A DNA stretch of 64,000 nt. Origin: Cydia pomonella (taxonomy: Eukaryota; Arthropoda; Insecta; Lepidoptera; Tortricidae). Below are positions 49,025 through 60,561 of this stretch, piece after piece. Below the pieces are notes generated by a model that made no database searches, had not been told where the DNA came from, and was given only the letters and a program-made list of their open reading frames with translations. Position 1 is the stretch's first letter. Each line of letters starts with the position of its first letter. The position numbers and the translations under genes were made by a program. The DNA is taken from assembly GCF_033807575.1 (NCBI RefSeq), contig NC_084713.1, positions 10,418,703 to 10,482,702 on the forward strand, given 5' to 3'.

Positions 49025-50985
49025 ACTGCTAAATTTCGTTGTAGAAGATAAAACTGTGTGTATTCCAGTTCACTATCGATAACTTTTGACATGCTGAGTA
49101 TTAGACCTGCATTGGCTGGGATGTTAGCTATAAACTTAGCATATAATCATTTCCTAGATTTTCAGAATAGTTTCGGACATAGACTATCAATATATTGTTA
49201 AATTTCGTTCTAATCGATAGAACTGTATGTATTCTAGTGCAATAGGGAGCTGGCTATCCGGAAATACTGAGACGCAGGGTGTCACACCTGAATTGGCTGG
49301 AATGCTAAGGTTATGCTAAGCTCGATTTTCAGAGTAGTTTCGGACATAATCAAAACTCTATCAAATTTCGGTCTAGACGATAAAGCTGTGTGGATTCTAG
49401 TGCACTAGTAAGGTGGCTATCTAGAACTTTTGAGATGTACTGCTGGGTATCAGACTAGCATTGGCTGGGATGCTAAGAGCAGAACTTAGTAATATCTCGA
49501 TTTCGATACTATTTTCAGACATAGTCTTTCAAAACTCTGCCAAATTTCAGTCAAGAAGATAGAACTGTGTAGCTTCTAGTGCACTAGGGAGCTGGATATC
49601 TATAACTGCTGAGATCCTGGGTATCACACCTGCATTGGTTGAGATACTAGCTCAGAACTTAGCATTCACTCGATTTTTAAACTATTTCGAACAAAAATCC
49701 TTCAGAACATCTTTAATTTTCATTCTAGAAGAAAAGACTGTGTGTTTTCTAAAGGACTAGGGAGCGGGCTATCCAGAACTCTTGAGGTGCTGGGTATAAG
49801 ACCTGCATTGGCTTGGATATTAGCTCAAAGGCATATACTGGATTTTTAGAGTTTCGGACATAGTCTATCAAAATTTTGTCAAATTTCGTTTTACAAGGTA
49901 GACCTGTGTGTATTCTAGTGCACTAGAGAGCTAGCTATCCAGAACTGCTGAGATCCTGGAGATCACATCTGCATTGGCTGGGATGCTAGCTCAGAACTTA
50001 GCATTTACTCGATTTCTAGACTATTCCGAAAAAAATCCTTCAGAACTGTTTCAATTTTCGTTCTGGAAGATAAAACTGTAAGTTTTCTAATGCACTAGGG
50101 AGCGAACTATCCAGAACTCTTGAGATGCTGGGTATCAGACCTGCATTAGCTTGGATGCTAGCCCAAAACTTAGCATTTACTGGATTTATGTATGTATGTA
50201 TGTATATGACGACCGGTTTAGCCTAGTGGGTAGTGACCCTGCCTACGAAGCTGATGGTCCCGGGTTCAAATCCTGGTAAGGGCATGTATTCGTGTGATGA
50301 ATAGATATTTGTTCCTGAGTCATGGGTGTTTTCTATGTATTTAAGTATTTATATATTATATATATATCGTTGTCTAAGTACCCTCAACACAAGCCTTATT
50401 GAGCTTACTGTGGGACTTAGTCAATTTGTGTTATAATTTCCTATAATATTTATTTATTATTATTATTTATTTATATATACTTTATTGTACATAGAAATAA
50501 AAACACGAAAAACACAGTTACAGAGTAAATTAAATACAACTAAGGCGATCTGTATGAGATCTCTTCCAGTTAACCTTTGAGGAAATGAGTAAAACAGAAG
50601 TAACGGTGAATGAATGACAAACACAAACAAAAGTGTACAATCACTGAAATTAATGAAATGCACGTTTTACAGTGTAGTTTCGGACTTAGTCTATCAAAAC
50701 TCGGTCAAATTTAGTTCTAGAAGATAAAACGGTGTGAATTCTAGTGCAATAGGAAGCTGACTATCTAGAACTGTTGAGATGCTAGGTATCAGACTAGCAT
50801 TGGTCGAAATGCTAGCTCAGAACTTAGCAATTCCTCGATTTCGATAGTATTTTCGGACATAGTCTTACAAAACTATAAAACTATGCGATTTCTATTGCAC
50901 TATGTAGTGAGCTGGCTATCCATAACTGCTGAGATGCTAGGTATCAGACCTGCTTTGGCTGGGATGCTAATTTCATAATTTTGTG
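49025..50985 (-). repeat. Inner diverged 174-bp monomers, minus orientation
   Basis: Degenerate monomers in right-arm orientation at 49025-50187 and 50671-50985, interrupted by the insertion at 50188-50670. Divergence is similar to 45112-46748, suggesting these two blocks are the older inner halves of the same palindrome. Confidence 0.85.
50188..50670 (+). mobile_element. SINE plus LINE-tail sequence inserted inside one monomer
   Basis: The monomer word ACTGGATTTTCAGTGTAG (intact at about 53329-53346) is split here: ACTGGATTT ends at 50187 and ACAGTGTAG resumes at about 50671. Between them are a (TATG) run, a SINE head at about 50208 (GACCGGTTTAGCCTAGTGG, box A) with box B GGTTCAAATCCTGG, and its body to about 50480. 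About 190 bp follow that resemble the antisense 3' end of a lepidopteran LINE (ATTGTACATAGAAATAAAAA). Whether the two parts arrived together is unknown. Confidence 0.8.
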
Positions 50986-52744
50986 GTTTAAGACATTTAT
51001 TCTCATAAGAATATACATTATTCACTTAATATGAGAATTTAAATTTACCTTAATGCTATACAATAACTTGGTGTGTATGTTTTGGCATCCCAAGGATACA
51101 CGAGTACCTAAATTCGAATAGTTACTTATTTGAATAGTAGTAAGGTCGGTATTCGTAGCGCACCCGCGGCCGTGCGATGAAAAAACTACAATATTAATTA
51201 ATTAAGAGCCCGGTAACGATTTTAGAGCAAAAATGTAAAATTGATAGATTTAGTTGTTGAAATTGTAATTGTACACCTTTTATTACGTAATATCTAAATA
51301 ACACGTATTGGTTACTACGAGTATTAGCACGTTTTATCATCTAGCCTTTTAATAATGAGGTCGCTTGTTGTGTAATATGTAACGAAAAGGGACAGTTTTT
51401 AAAAATTCATCAAAAAATATGGTAGTATATTATACAAAATGATGTATATGGACAGTTTCAGCAAATGTTGTGGATTGTTTAAGTATCGAAAGTACGTTGA
51501 AATTAAGTCGATTTTCAGAGAAATTATCACTTGTTATGAAGTAATTTGTGGAAAAAATTTGTTTCGTCAACTTTCATTTACACTGCTTCAAATTTATAAC
51601 TATGCTTAGATATATTTAAAAATATGCTTTACGCACGTTGACCTAAACGTCCATCAAAAAATAATCATTACTAATTAAGCGACTCTGTTTTCAAAAAAAT
51701 GATTTGTTATAATGAAAGATAACAAGACGTGCTAATAGAAACCAGTACTTATTATATATAATATTTAACAAAAGGTGTACAATTTCATACGCTAAATCTA
51801 TCGATTTGACTTTTTTGTGACTAAATTCGAAAACGGCGTCTTAGTATGCGAGTGCAGTATTTAAGAATTAATAGATTTAGATCGAAATATATCATGGTTC
51901 GAATGTAAAAGTATTTTAGGGGCAGTTATTTTTTTTTTATGTTAGTTAACATGGTATAGCGGGTTTGTATTTGAAAACATTCGTTCAAGCTAATGGGCTG
52001 ATTTTGTTTTTACATATTTGCAATTGTTATATTTAACTATTTAAGCGAAATGTTTTCACTTTTAATAACATATCGTTTAAGTTTATTTTTGAATATTTAG
52101 AACGAAAGACTATATTTAATACCCGGCGTTAGTTTGTTGCACAATTTTGCACCTTCGTTTAACTTATTTCGTTTTCCGTATAATTTGTTCTATGAAAGTG
52201 TAAATTTAAACTATGTTTATATCGAAGATTATATTTATTCTGCTTATATATAAATAAAAGTTTCGTATGCAGTTTTTTATGTAAAATTTTATAGACCAAG
52301 ATACAGGTTTTAAAAACGTAATTTTGTTTTCTCCAATATACTCGGGAATGTTCACCTTATTGTGTCAAAAATAGTACGAAAAGTTCTTCGTTATAGTCAA
52401 ACACAAATTAAAAAAATTCAAACCATTATTGTTGTGTTTTAGCCGACGGGAAAGTTATTACTGTATTGTTTTTTACTTTTTAAAAACATGTCTCCACTAA
52501 GAAAAACGCATACAGCCAATTAATATAGCTGCGGGCCGCGTCTACACGACCCGGTCAGCATCATTTCAAGATATAGGACAGAGTCGTGTAAAACCGACGT
52601 GTATGATCGTGTGAATACTGCTTAATAAAATCAAAGACTATATATAACTTTTATACTTTTTTAAGGATTTCATTCGTGCAAATACAGCTTATATTGAATG
52701 AGCGAATATTGAATGGTACTGAATGGCAGAATAGTTGTGCCTTT
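50986..52744. other. Core unique segment, no gene
   Basis: Strongly A+T-rich DNA without an open frame of any substance, no monomers and no recognised element. It is the best remaining place to look for eroded internal sequence of the original element. Confidence 0.55.
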
Positions 52745-55700
52745 AACTATTCAAAACTGCTGAGATGCCAGGTATCAGACCTGCATTGGCTGGGATGCTA
52801 AGCTCTGAAGTTTGCAAAATCTCGATATCGATACTATTTTCGGACATAGTCTATCAAAACTCTGCCAAATTTAGTTCTAGAAGATAGAACTGTGAGGATG
52901 CTAATGTACTAGGGAGCTGGCTATACAGTACTGCTGAGGTGCCGGGTATCAGACCTGCATTGGCTGGGATGCTAAGCCCAGAACAGCAATTTCACGATTT
53001 TCCGAGTAGTTTCAGACGTAGTCTATCAAAACTCGGTCCAATTTCGTTCTAGAAGATAAAACTGTGTGTTCTAATACACCAGGAAGCTGGCTATCTAGAA
53101 CTGCTGAGATCCTGGGTATTAGACTTGCATTCGCTGGGATGCTAAGGCCAGAACTTAGCATTACCTCGATTTCGATACCATTAATGGACATTGTCTTTCA
53201 AAACTCTGCCCAATTTAGTTCTAGAAGATAGAAATGTGTGTATTTTAGTTCACTAGGGAGCTGGCTATCCAGGACTGCTAAGATATTGAGTATCAAACTT
53301 ACATTGGCCGGGATGCTAGCTCCAAACTTAGCATTCACTGGATTTTCAGTGTAGTTTCGGACATAGTCAATCAGAACTATATAAAATTTCGTTCAAGAAG
53401 ACAGAACTATGTGTACTTTAGTTAACTAGAGTGCTAGCTTTCCAGAACTGCTGAGATGCCAGGTATCAGACCTGCATTGGCTGGGATGCTAAGCTCATAA
53501 CTTAGCAATATCTCGATATCGATATTATTTTCGGACATAGTCTATAAAACTTTGCCATATTTCGTTCTTGAAGACAGAACTGTGTGGATTCTAGTAAACT
53601 AGGGAGCTGGCTATCTAGAACTGCTGAGACCCTGGGTATTAGATTTGCATTCGCTGGGATGCTAAGCCCAGAACTTAGCAATTTTACGAATTTCAGAGTA
53701 GTATTGGACTAAGTCTGTCAAAAAACGGTAAAATTTCGTTCTAGAAGATAAAACTATGTATTCTAGTGCACTAGGAAGCTGGCTATCTAGAACTCCTGAT
53801 ATGCTAGGTATCAGACTAGCTTTCACTGGGATGCTAAGCTCAGAACTTAGCATTACCTCGATTTCGATACCTATATCGGACAGTCCTCCAAAACTCGGCC
53901 AAAGTTAGTTCTACAAGATAGAACTGTGTGTATTTTAGTTCACTAGGGAGCTGGCTATCCAGAACTGCTGAGATGCCGGGTACTAGACCTGCATTGGCTG
54001 GGATGCTAAGCTCAGAACTTAGCATTACCTCGATATCGATACAATTTTCGGCCATAGTCTATCAAAACTCTGCCAAATTTCGTTCTAGAAGACAGAACTG
54101 TGTGTATTCAAGTGCTTTAGGAAGCTGGCTATCTAGAACTTCTGAGATGCTAGGTATCAGACCAGCTTTCGCTGGGATGCTAAGCTCAGAACTTAGCATT
54201 ACCTCGATTTCTATACCATTTTCAGATATAGTCTTCCAAAACTCGGCCAAATTTAGTTCTAGAAGATAGAACTGTGTGTATTTTAGTTCACTAGGGAGCT
54301 GGCTATCCAGAACTGCTGAGATGCCGGGTACCAGACCTGCATTGGCTGGGATGCTAAGCTCAGAACGTTGCAATATCTCGATATCGAAACTATTTTCGGA
54401 GATAGTCTATCAAAACTCTGCCAAATTACGTTCTAGAAGACAGAACTGTGTGGATAGTAATGAACTAGGGAGCTATCTATCTAGAACTGCTGAGATTTTG
54501 GGTATTAGACTTGCATTCGCTGGGATGCTAAGCTCAGAACTTAGCATTACCTCGATTTCTATACCATTTTCGTACATAGTCTATCAAAACTCTGCCAAAT
54601 TTCGTTCTAGAAGACAGAACTGTGTGGATGCTAATGTACTAGGGAGTTGACTATCTAGAACTGCTGAGATCCTGTGTATTAGACTTGCATTCGCTGGGAT
54701 GCTAAGCCCAGAACTTAGCAATTTCACGAATTTCAGAGTAGTATCGGACTAAGTCTGTCAAAACACGGTGAAATTTCGTTCTAGAAGATAAAACTGTGTG
54801 TATTATATTGCACTAGAAAGCTGGCTATCTAGAACTCTTGAGATGCTAGGTATCAGACCAGCTTTCGCTGGGATGCTAAGCTCAGAACTTAGCATTACCT
54901 CGATTTCTATACCATTTTCAGACATAGTCTTTCAAAACTCTACCAAATTTAGTTCTAGAAGATAGAACTGTGTGTATTTTAGTTCACTAGGGAGCTGGCT
55001 ATCCAGAACTGCTGAGATGCCGGGTACCAGACCTGCATTGGCTGGGATGCTAAGCTCAGAACTTTGCAATATCTCGATATCGATACAATTTTCGGACATA
55101 GTCTTACAAAACTCTACCAAATTTAGTTCTAGAAGATAGAACTGTGGGTATTTTAGTTCACTAGGAAGCTGGCTATCTAGAACTGCTGGGATGCTGGGTA
55201 TCAGACCAGCACTGGCTGGGATGCTAGCTCAAAAACTAAGCAATTTCATTATTTTCCGAGTAATTTCGGACTAAGTCTGTCAAAACACGGTGAAATTTTG
55301 TTCTAGAAGATAAAACTGTGTGTATTCTAGTGCACTAGGAAGCTGGCTATCTAGAACTCCTGATATGCTAGGTATCAGACTAGCTTTCACTGGGATCCTA
55401 AGCTTCGAACTTAGTATTACCTCGATTTCGATACCTATATCGGACAATCTTCCAAAACTAGGCCAAATTTAGTTCTAGAAGATGGAACTGTGTGTATTTT
55501 AGTTCACAAGGGAGCTGGCTATTCAGAACTGCTGAGATGCCAGGTACCAGACCTGCATTGGCTGGGATGCTAAGCTCAGAACTTTGCAATATCTTGATAT
55601 CGATAATATTTTCGGACATAGTCTATCAAAACTCTGCCAAATTTCGTTCTAGAAGACAGAACTGTGTGGATGCTAATGTACTAGGGAGTTGACTATCTAG

Positions 55701-57467
55701 AACTTCTGAGGTCCTGGGTATTTGACTTGCATTCGCTGGGTTGCTAAGCCCAGAACTTAGCTATTTCACGAATTTCAGAGTCGTATCGGACTATGTCTGT
55801 CAAAACACGGTGAAATTTCGTTCTAGAAGATAGAAATATATGTATTCAAGTGCACTAGGAAGCTGGCTATCTAGAACTCTTGAGATGCTAGGTTTCAGAC
55901 CAGCTTTCGCTGGGATGCTAAGCTCAGAACTTAGCATTACATCGATTTCGATACCATTATCGGACATAGTCTTTCAAAACTCTTGCCAAAGTTAGTTCTA
56001 GAAGATAGAACTGTGTGTATTTTGGTTCACTAAGGAGCTGGCTATCCAGAACTCCTGAGATGCCGGGTACCAGACCTGCATTGGCTGGGATGCTAAGCTC
56101 AAAACTTTGCAATATCTCGATATCGATACTATTTTCGGACATAATCCATCAAAACTCTGCTAAATTTCGTTCTAGAAGATAAAACTGTGTGTATTCTAGT
56201 GCACTAGGAAGCTGTATATCTAGAACTTCTGAGATGCTAGGTATCAGACCAGCTTTCGTTGGGATACTAAGCTCAGAACTTAGCATTACATCGATTTCGA
56301 TACCATTATCGGACATAGTCTTTCAAAACTCTGCCAAACTTAGTTCTAGAAGATAGAACTGTGTGTATTTTAGTTTACTAGGGAGTTGGCTATCCAGAAC
56401 TGCTGAGATGCCGGGTACCAGACCTGCATTGGCTGGGATACTAAGCTCAGAACTTTGCAATATCTCGATATCGATACTATTTTCGGACATAGTCTATCAA
56501 AACTCTGCTAAATTTCCTTCTAGAAGATAGAACTGTGTGGATGCTAATGAACTGGGGAGCTAGCTATCCAAAACTGCTGAGATCCTGGGTATTAGACTTG
56601 CATTGGCTGGGATGCTAAGCCCAGAACTTAGCAATTTCACGAATTTCAGATAAGTATCGGACTAAGTCTGTCAAAAAACGGTGAAATTTCGTTCTAGAAG
56701 ATAAAACTCTGTATATTCTAGTGCACTAGGAAGCTGTCTATCTAGAACTCCTGAGATGCTATGTATCAGACCAGCTTTCGCTGGGATGCTACCTCAAAAG
56801 TTAATATTTACTCGATTTTTAGACTATTTCGAACAAAAATCCTTCGGAACTTTTTCAATTTTCATTCTAGAAGATAAACCTGTATGTCTTCTAATGCACT
56901 AGGGAGCGGGCTATCCAGAACTGCTGAGATGCTGGTTATCAGATTTGCATCGGGTGGGATGCGATGCTCGGAACTTAGCATTCACTGGATTTCAAGACTA
57001 TTTTCAGACAATTTCCATCAAAACTCCGTCAAATTTCGTTCTAGAAGATAGAACTGTATGTATTCTAATGCACTAAGGAGCTGGCTATCTATAACTGGTT
57101 AGATGCCAGGTATCAGACCTGGATGGGCTGGGATGCTAGCTCAAAACTTAACATTTACTCGATTTTTAGACTATTTCGAACAAAAATCCTTCGGAACTTT
57201 TTCAATTTTCATTCTAGAAGATAAAACTGTGTGTTTTCTAATGCACTAGGGAGCGGGCTATCTAGAACTGCTGAGATGCTGGGTATCAGATCTGCATCGG
57301 CTGGGATGCGATGCTCAGCACTTAGCATTTACTGGATTTCAAGACTATTTTCGGACAATTTCTATCAAAACTCTGTCAAATTTCGTTCTAGAAGATAGAA
57401 CTGTATGTATTCTAATGCACTAGGGAGCTGGCTATCCAGAACTCCTGAGATGATGGCTGTCAAACCT
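52745..57467 (-). repeat. Right arm: 174-bp satellite array (inverted)
   Basis: About 27 monomers in reverse orientation. Specific variants recur at mirrored positions: the monomers at about 39850-40140 match the reverse complement of about 56500-56790 closely, both about 1,060 bp from their end. Deeper in, the mirrored variant containing CAAATACCCAGGACCTC lies about 3,480 bp from the left end (42290) but about 2,120 bp from the right end (near 55710), so the arms have gained or lost about 8 monomers relative to each other. Confidence 0.92.
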
Positions 57468-57830
57468 TGGATTTCAGCTCGAACTTAGTTTTAGTTAGAA
57501 GAAACCTACAATTTTTTTTGATGTTCGTATCCCATACATATATGAAAAAAAAATTTTTTACAGTTTTGACTAGAACTCATTATAGATCGCCTAGAAATGT
57601 TACTAGCTTCCATTTAAATGCTATTTTGAGGCTGTGGAGTGGATAACGGCTGGGATGCTAGTGTGTCAAAATGGGAAGTTAGCATCTCATTTTCAATTTT
57701 CATTTTTTTCGCGTAAATAAGTAGAACTATTAAAAAAAACTACCTAGAACTATAGAACTATTAGGGATGCTACTAGAACTCTCAAGAAAACTTGAGATGC
57801 TAGCACTTGATATGCTAGGTTCACAGACAC
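57468..57830 (-). repeat. Right terminal domain of the foldback arm
   Basis: Reverse complement of 38808-39170, ending GGTTCACAGACAC at 57830. Confidence 0.9.
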
Positions 57831-57839
57831 ACGATTGGC
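57831..57839. repeat. Right 9-bp target-site duplication of the foldback
   Basis: ACGATTGGC, identical to 38799-38807. Confidence 0.92.
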
Positions 57840-59200
57840 CACACATGCCAATTCGTCAGGCGATTGTGATTTTAGTTGTTTAGTCGGTTCACCAATAGGT
57901 AGCAGATACAAAATATTCATTTGAATGTTTATTAGCTAGGAACCTATCTCTTTCCCACGCTTTTCTAATAAAACGTTTTCATTAGTGAAAGGTGGCAATT
58001 GAGAAAGTAATCAAGACAAAACTCTGGAAAAATACAACGTATCTAACTGAATTGTATCATTACTATGAAGATACTTGACGAATTGAAAACAGACTGCAAT
58101 CCAAAATCACACTGGAGCCTCCATGGAATAAGAGGTGGCAAGGGTAGGAATGTATTGGGAAGAAATTACCTAAATACCAAAGGCCGATATCAATGGGAAA
58201 CATTTCTGGTATATGGTAAAGAAATCAAAATAAGAAAATTAATACACTAGATTGCATTGCAATTTACAATACTTTTCGACTATAAACGAATAGTTAGTCT
58301 TACTTTCTGTTCCTTTTATATATAGTTTTATACTTAGTATTCATACCTACGTCTATCTCGATAATCATTAAACTGATGTTGCAAGTTGTTGGTTGCGTAA
58401 TGCCCTCTTTGCTCAGTACCTTCTTTCATGAACGAGGTAAACCGTATTGCTTTGAAGAAGTTGGTTAAAAAAGACAAGATTTGTAAACTAAAAAACTAGT
58501 TTCATCTAATTATATTGACCTTATCAAGGTTGAGATAAAGAATGTCTCGACAATATGGTGTAAACAACTTTTATTGTCTGAATTATGTTGATTAGCTTAA
58601 CATACCTACCTGCCTACTACAATGAGTAAAATGCAATGAGATACAATCAAATCACATTTATAGTAGGTACCTATTGAGTAAGAAAACAAAATGCAAAAAG
58701 TGAAGTAAAGTGAAGTATCTATTACTCCTAATAGGTACCTATTTCTTTGTCTTCAAATTACTCACAGGCCACAGGAATCACAGCATGGCAGGTAGACGCT
58801 TTCATAATGTGAATTTATGATTTTATCAATTCTTTCATTCATACACGGCTTATAGTGACCAAAAGCGTTATTTTTTTAAGTTAAATCATCGTTCAACTAT
58901 CAAAATAGGTACCCGTTACTATCGCGAAACTTTCCTTTCATCAAGTTTAATTTAAGAATTCGATTGTCGAACGTTGATTCGGTTCAGAAACCGTGCGTCG
59001 TCGGTGTCGGGCCGGTGCATCGAACGCGGTGAGAGCGGGGTCGACGAACCTCCAGCCATGTGCATTCGGTGAACTAAATTGTCATAGATAAACGGGTTAC
59101 TTTTTTAAAACGAGGGAATCCGAATTGGACACACGTTTTTTATTAGTTTTATTTTAGGAAAATGACTCCTGTCCCTATTGTAGGTAAAGGTAGGTATGTA
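57840..59200. other. No gene recognised; one G+C-rich block
   Basis: About 58965-59080 is clearly CpG-rich against its surroundings (for example GTCGTCGGTGTCGGGCCGG). It has short open reading in both directions but no recognised protein. It could be an untranslated exon, a promoter or a repeat fragment. The 61-codon frame at 58065-58250 has no known domain. Confidence 0.45.
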
Positions 59201-59265
59201 AGAGTCTGTGCGGAAAGAGAAGAGCCCAATACATTCCACGACTCTTCTCTTTCCGAACAGACTCT
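59201..59265. repeat. Short palindrome, about 65 bp
   Basis: AGAGTCTGTGCGGAAAGAGA faces TCTCTTTCCGAACAGACTCT with CCCAATACATTCCACGA in between. It is probably a small MITE. Confidence 0.65.
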
Positions 59266-59281
59266 ATTAATGTAATTATAG

Positions 59282-59365
59282 TTCGTGTCATCCACGTTGA
59301 CGCGCAGATTTGTCAAATCTAACCTTTAATAACATGACAATACGCGTGTTCGTTACTGACACGAT
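59282..59365. mobile_element. Palindromic MITE, copy of the 12200-12293 family
   Basis: TTCGTGTCATCCACGTTGAC at the left and CGTTACTGACACGA at the right, with GATTTGTCAAATCTAACCTT in the core. Its right half is shorter than in the 12.2-kb copy. Confidence 0.75.
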
Positions 59366-59616
59366 CTATATTGCTATGTCAATGTTCCTTAGCACTGGAT
59401 TTCCAGCATCTTTGAGTCTTACTTATATGGATCTCTTCAGCCTACCGTGGCACCTGAACTTAGTTTATTACATACCTATCCCAGATAAGTAGGAAATAAA
59501 AAGGGACAGATTATCTATTTCCAAGCTGGTAAATAGTCAGGTAGTGCACCAAGAATCTTCGTACTGGGTACATAGGTACCTACTAGGTACACAGTGTACA
59601 GACGCCATAAAATTGG

Positions 59617-59722
59617 TATATTGGAGCGGCCAGGGGGGCGCTCACAAATATCTGAACGCGCATCTATTGTTAAGGCGTTAGTGTGTTCAGTTATTTGTGA
59701 GCACCTTGGCCGCTCCTATATA
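59617..59722. mobile_element. Palindromic MITE, 106 bp
   Basis: TATATTGGAGCGGCCAGG at the left and CCTTGGCCGCTCCTATATA at the right. The arms continue with GCGCTCACAAATATCTGAAC facing GTTCAGTTATTTGTGAGC. Confidence 0.8.
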
Positions 59723-60559
59723 TCGATATATTTTGTCCAGATAGATTGTACTAAGTATTTTGTTTTCCTTAGAATAATTCAGGTCCATGTGAACTTATAA
59801 TTCATTGATGTACATAGGTAGTAACTATCTATATGTATCTTTATTATCGCGGGGTTTGTAAATAGGTCCCAGGCCGGCAGGCTCCGACCGAGCCCTTTTC
59901 AACTGTCCCGAGCTTATTTCTCACTCCCACCCTTCCGCCCTTGTCCCTTCCCCCCATCGTAGGGCAAAATGTGCCAACATGCCTAGCCATCTCATCTACA
60001 TGTACCTATTCGGAAAATATTTTTTCACCATACAAACTGCGTAGGTGGCTTGTAAAATTACAAAATCGTGTATTTTCTATGTTTCATTACAATACTAGTT
60101 TATATGAACCGGTTTGAACGAGATAAATAATTTTTGACAAACATTAGTTTCTACGAAATACCAGAATAGTGATAATATACAAAGCTGTTCTGTACAATAA
60201 TAAGATTCATAAGGTCCAAGTGCCTTCAAGTTTTATTCGAAGAAAACTCATAGATCCAATTTATGATACAGACGATACAGTACAATGCCAACTTATTATC
60301 AAAGATACAAATAGCAAGGTACGACCACATGTAGGTATTATCCAATAGGTACGTAGAAGGGCAACAAATACCTTCCACGTAAGAATGAGGAACTGGCATC
60401 TTTGTGTTATGGAATAAGACAAGACGTTGCGTTCAGCTGGTATGCGAGTGGCAATTAAATTATACATCAACCACCTAAAATAATCATCTAGTCGTGACAT
60501 AACATAACAATAAAAAAAATCTTAAATTTAATTATATTAATTTAAAGGCATAGGGCTCT
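59723..60559. other. Probable intron sequence downstream of the first exon
   Basis: A C-rich patch lies at about 59870-59960. No further exon matching the gene at 60562-60717 could be found on the minus strand. Confidence 0.4.
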
Positions 60560-60561
60560 AC

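Larger units (their letters stand above)
38808..57830. mobile_element. Giant (19,023-bp) non-autonomous foldback element
   Basis: Its ends are exact inverted complements (GTGTCTGTGAACC at 38808-38820, GGTTCACAGACAC at 57818-57830) and are flanked by a perfect 9-bp direct repeat. Each arm has a terminal part of about 360 bp, almost identical between arms, then 26-27 tandem 174-bp monomers. Monomers are in one orientation in the left arm and the opposite one in the right. The core (43766-52744) holds older monomers plus nested insertions. Long inverted repeats made of tandem subrepeats, with 9-bp target duplications, are known from Drosophila FB elements; 9-bp duplications are also typical of MULEs. 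No transposase was seen, so mobilisation in trans is inferred. The superfamily assignment is tentative. Confidence 0.9.

Noticed and set aside
39171..57467. CRISPR array or centromeric satellite
   Set aside because: There are no unique spacers between repeats. The array reverses orientation and sits inside a unit with defined ends and a target duplication, which fits a transposon better than a centromere.
58065..58250. 61-codon plus-strand frame
   Set aside because: Composition looks protein-like (K, G, W residues), but no family was recognised and no splice or promoter signals support it.
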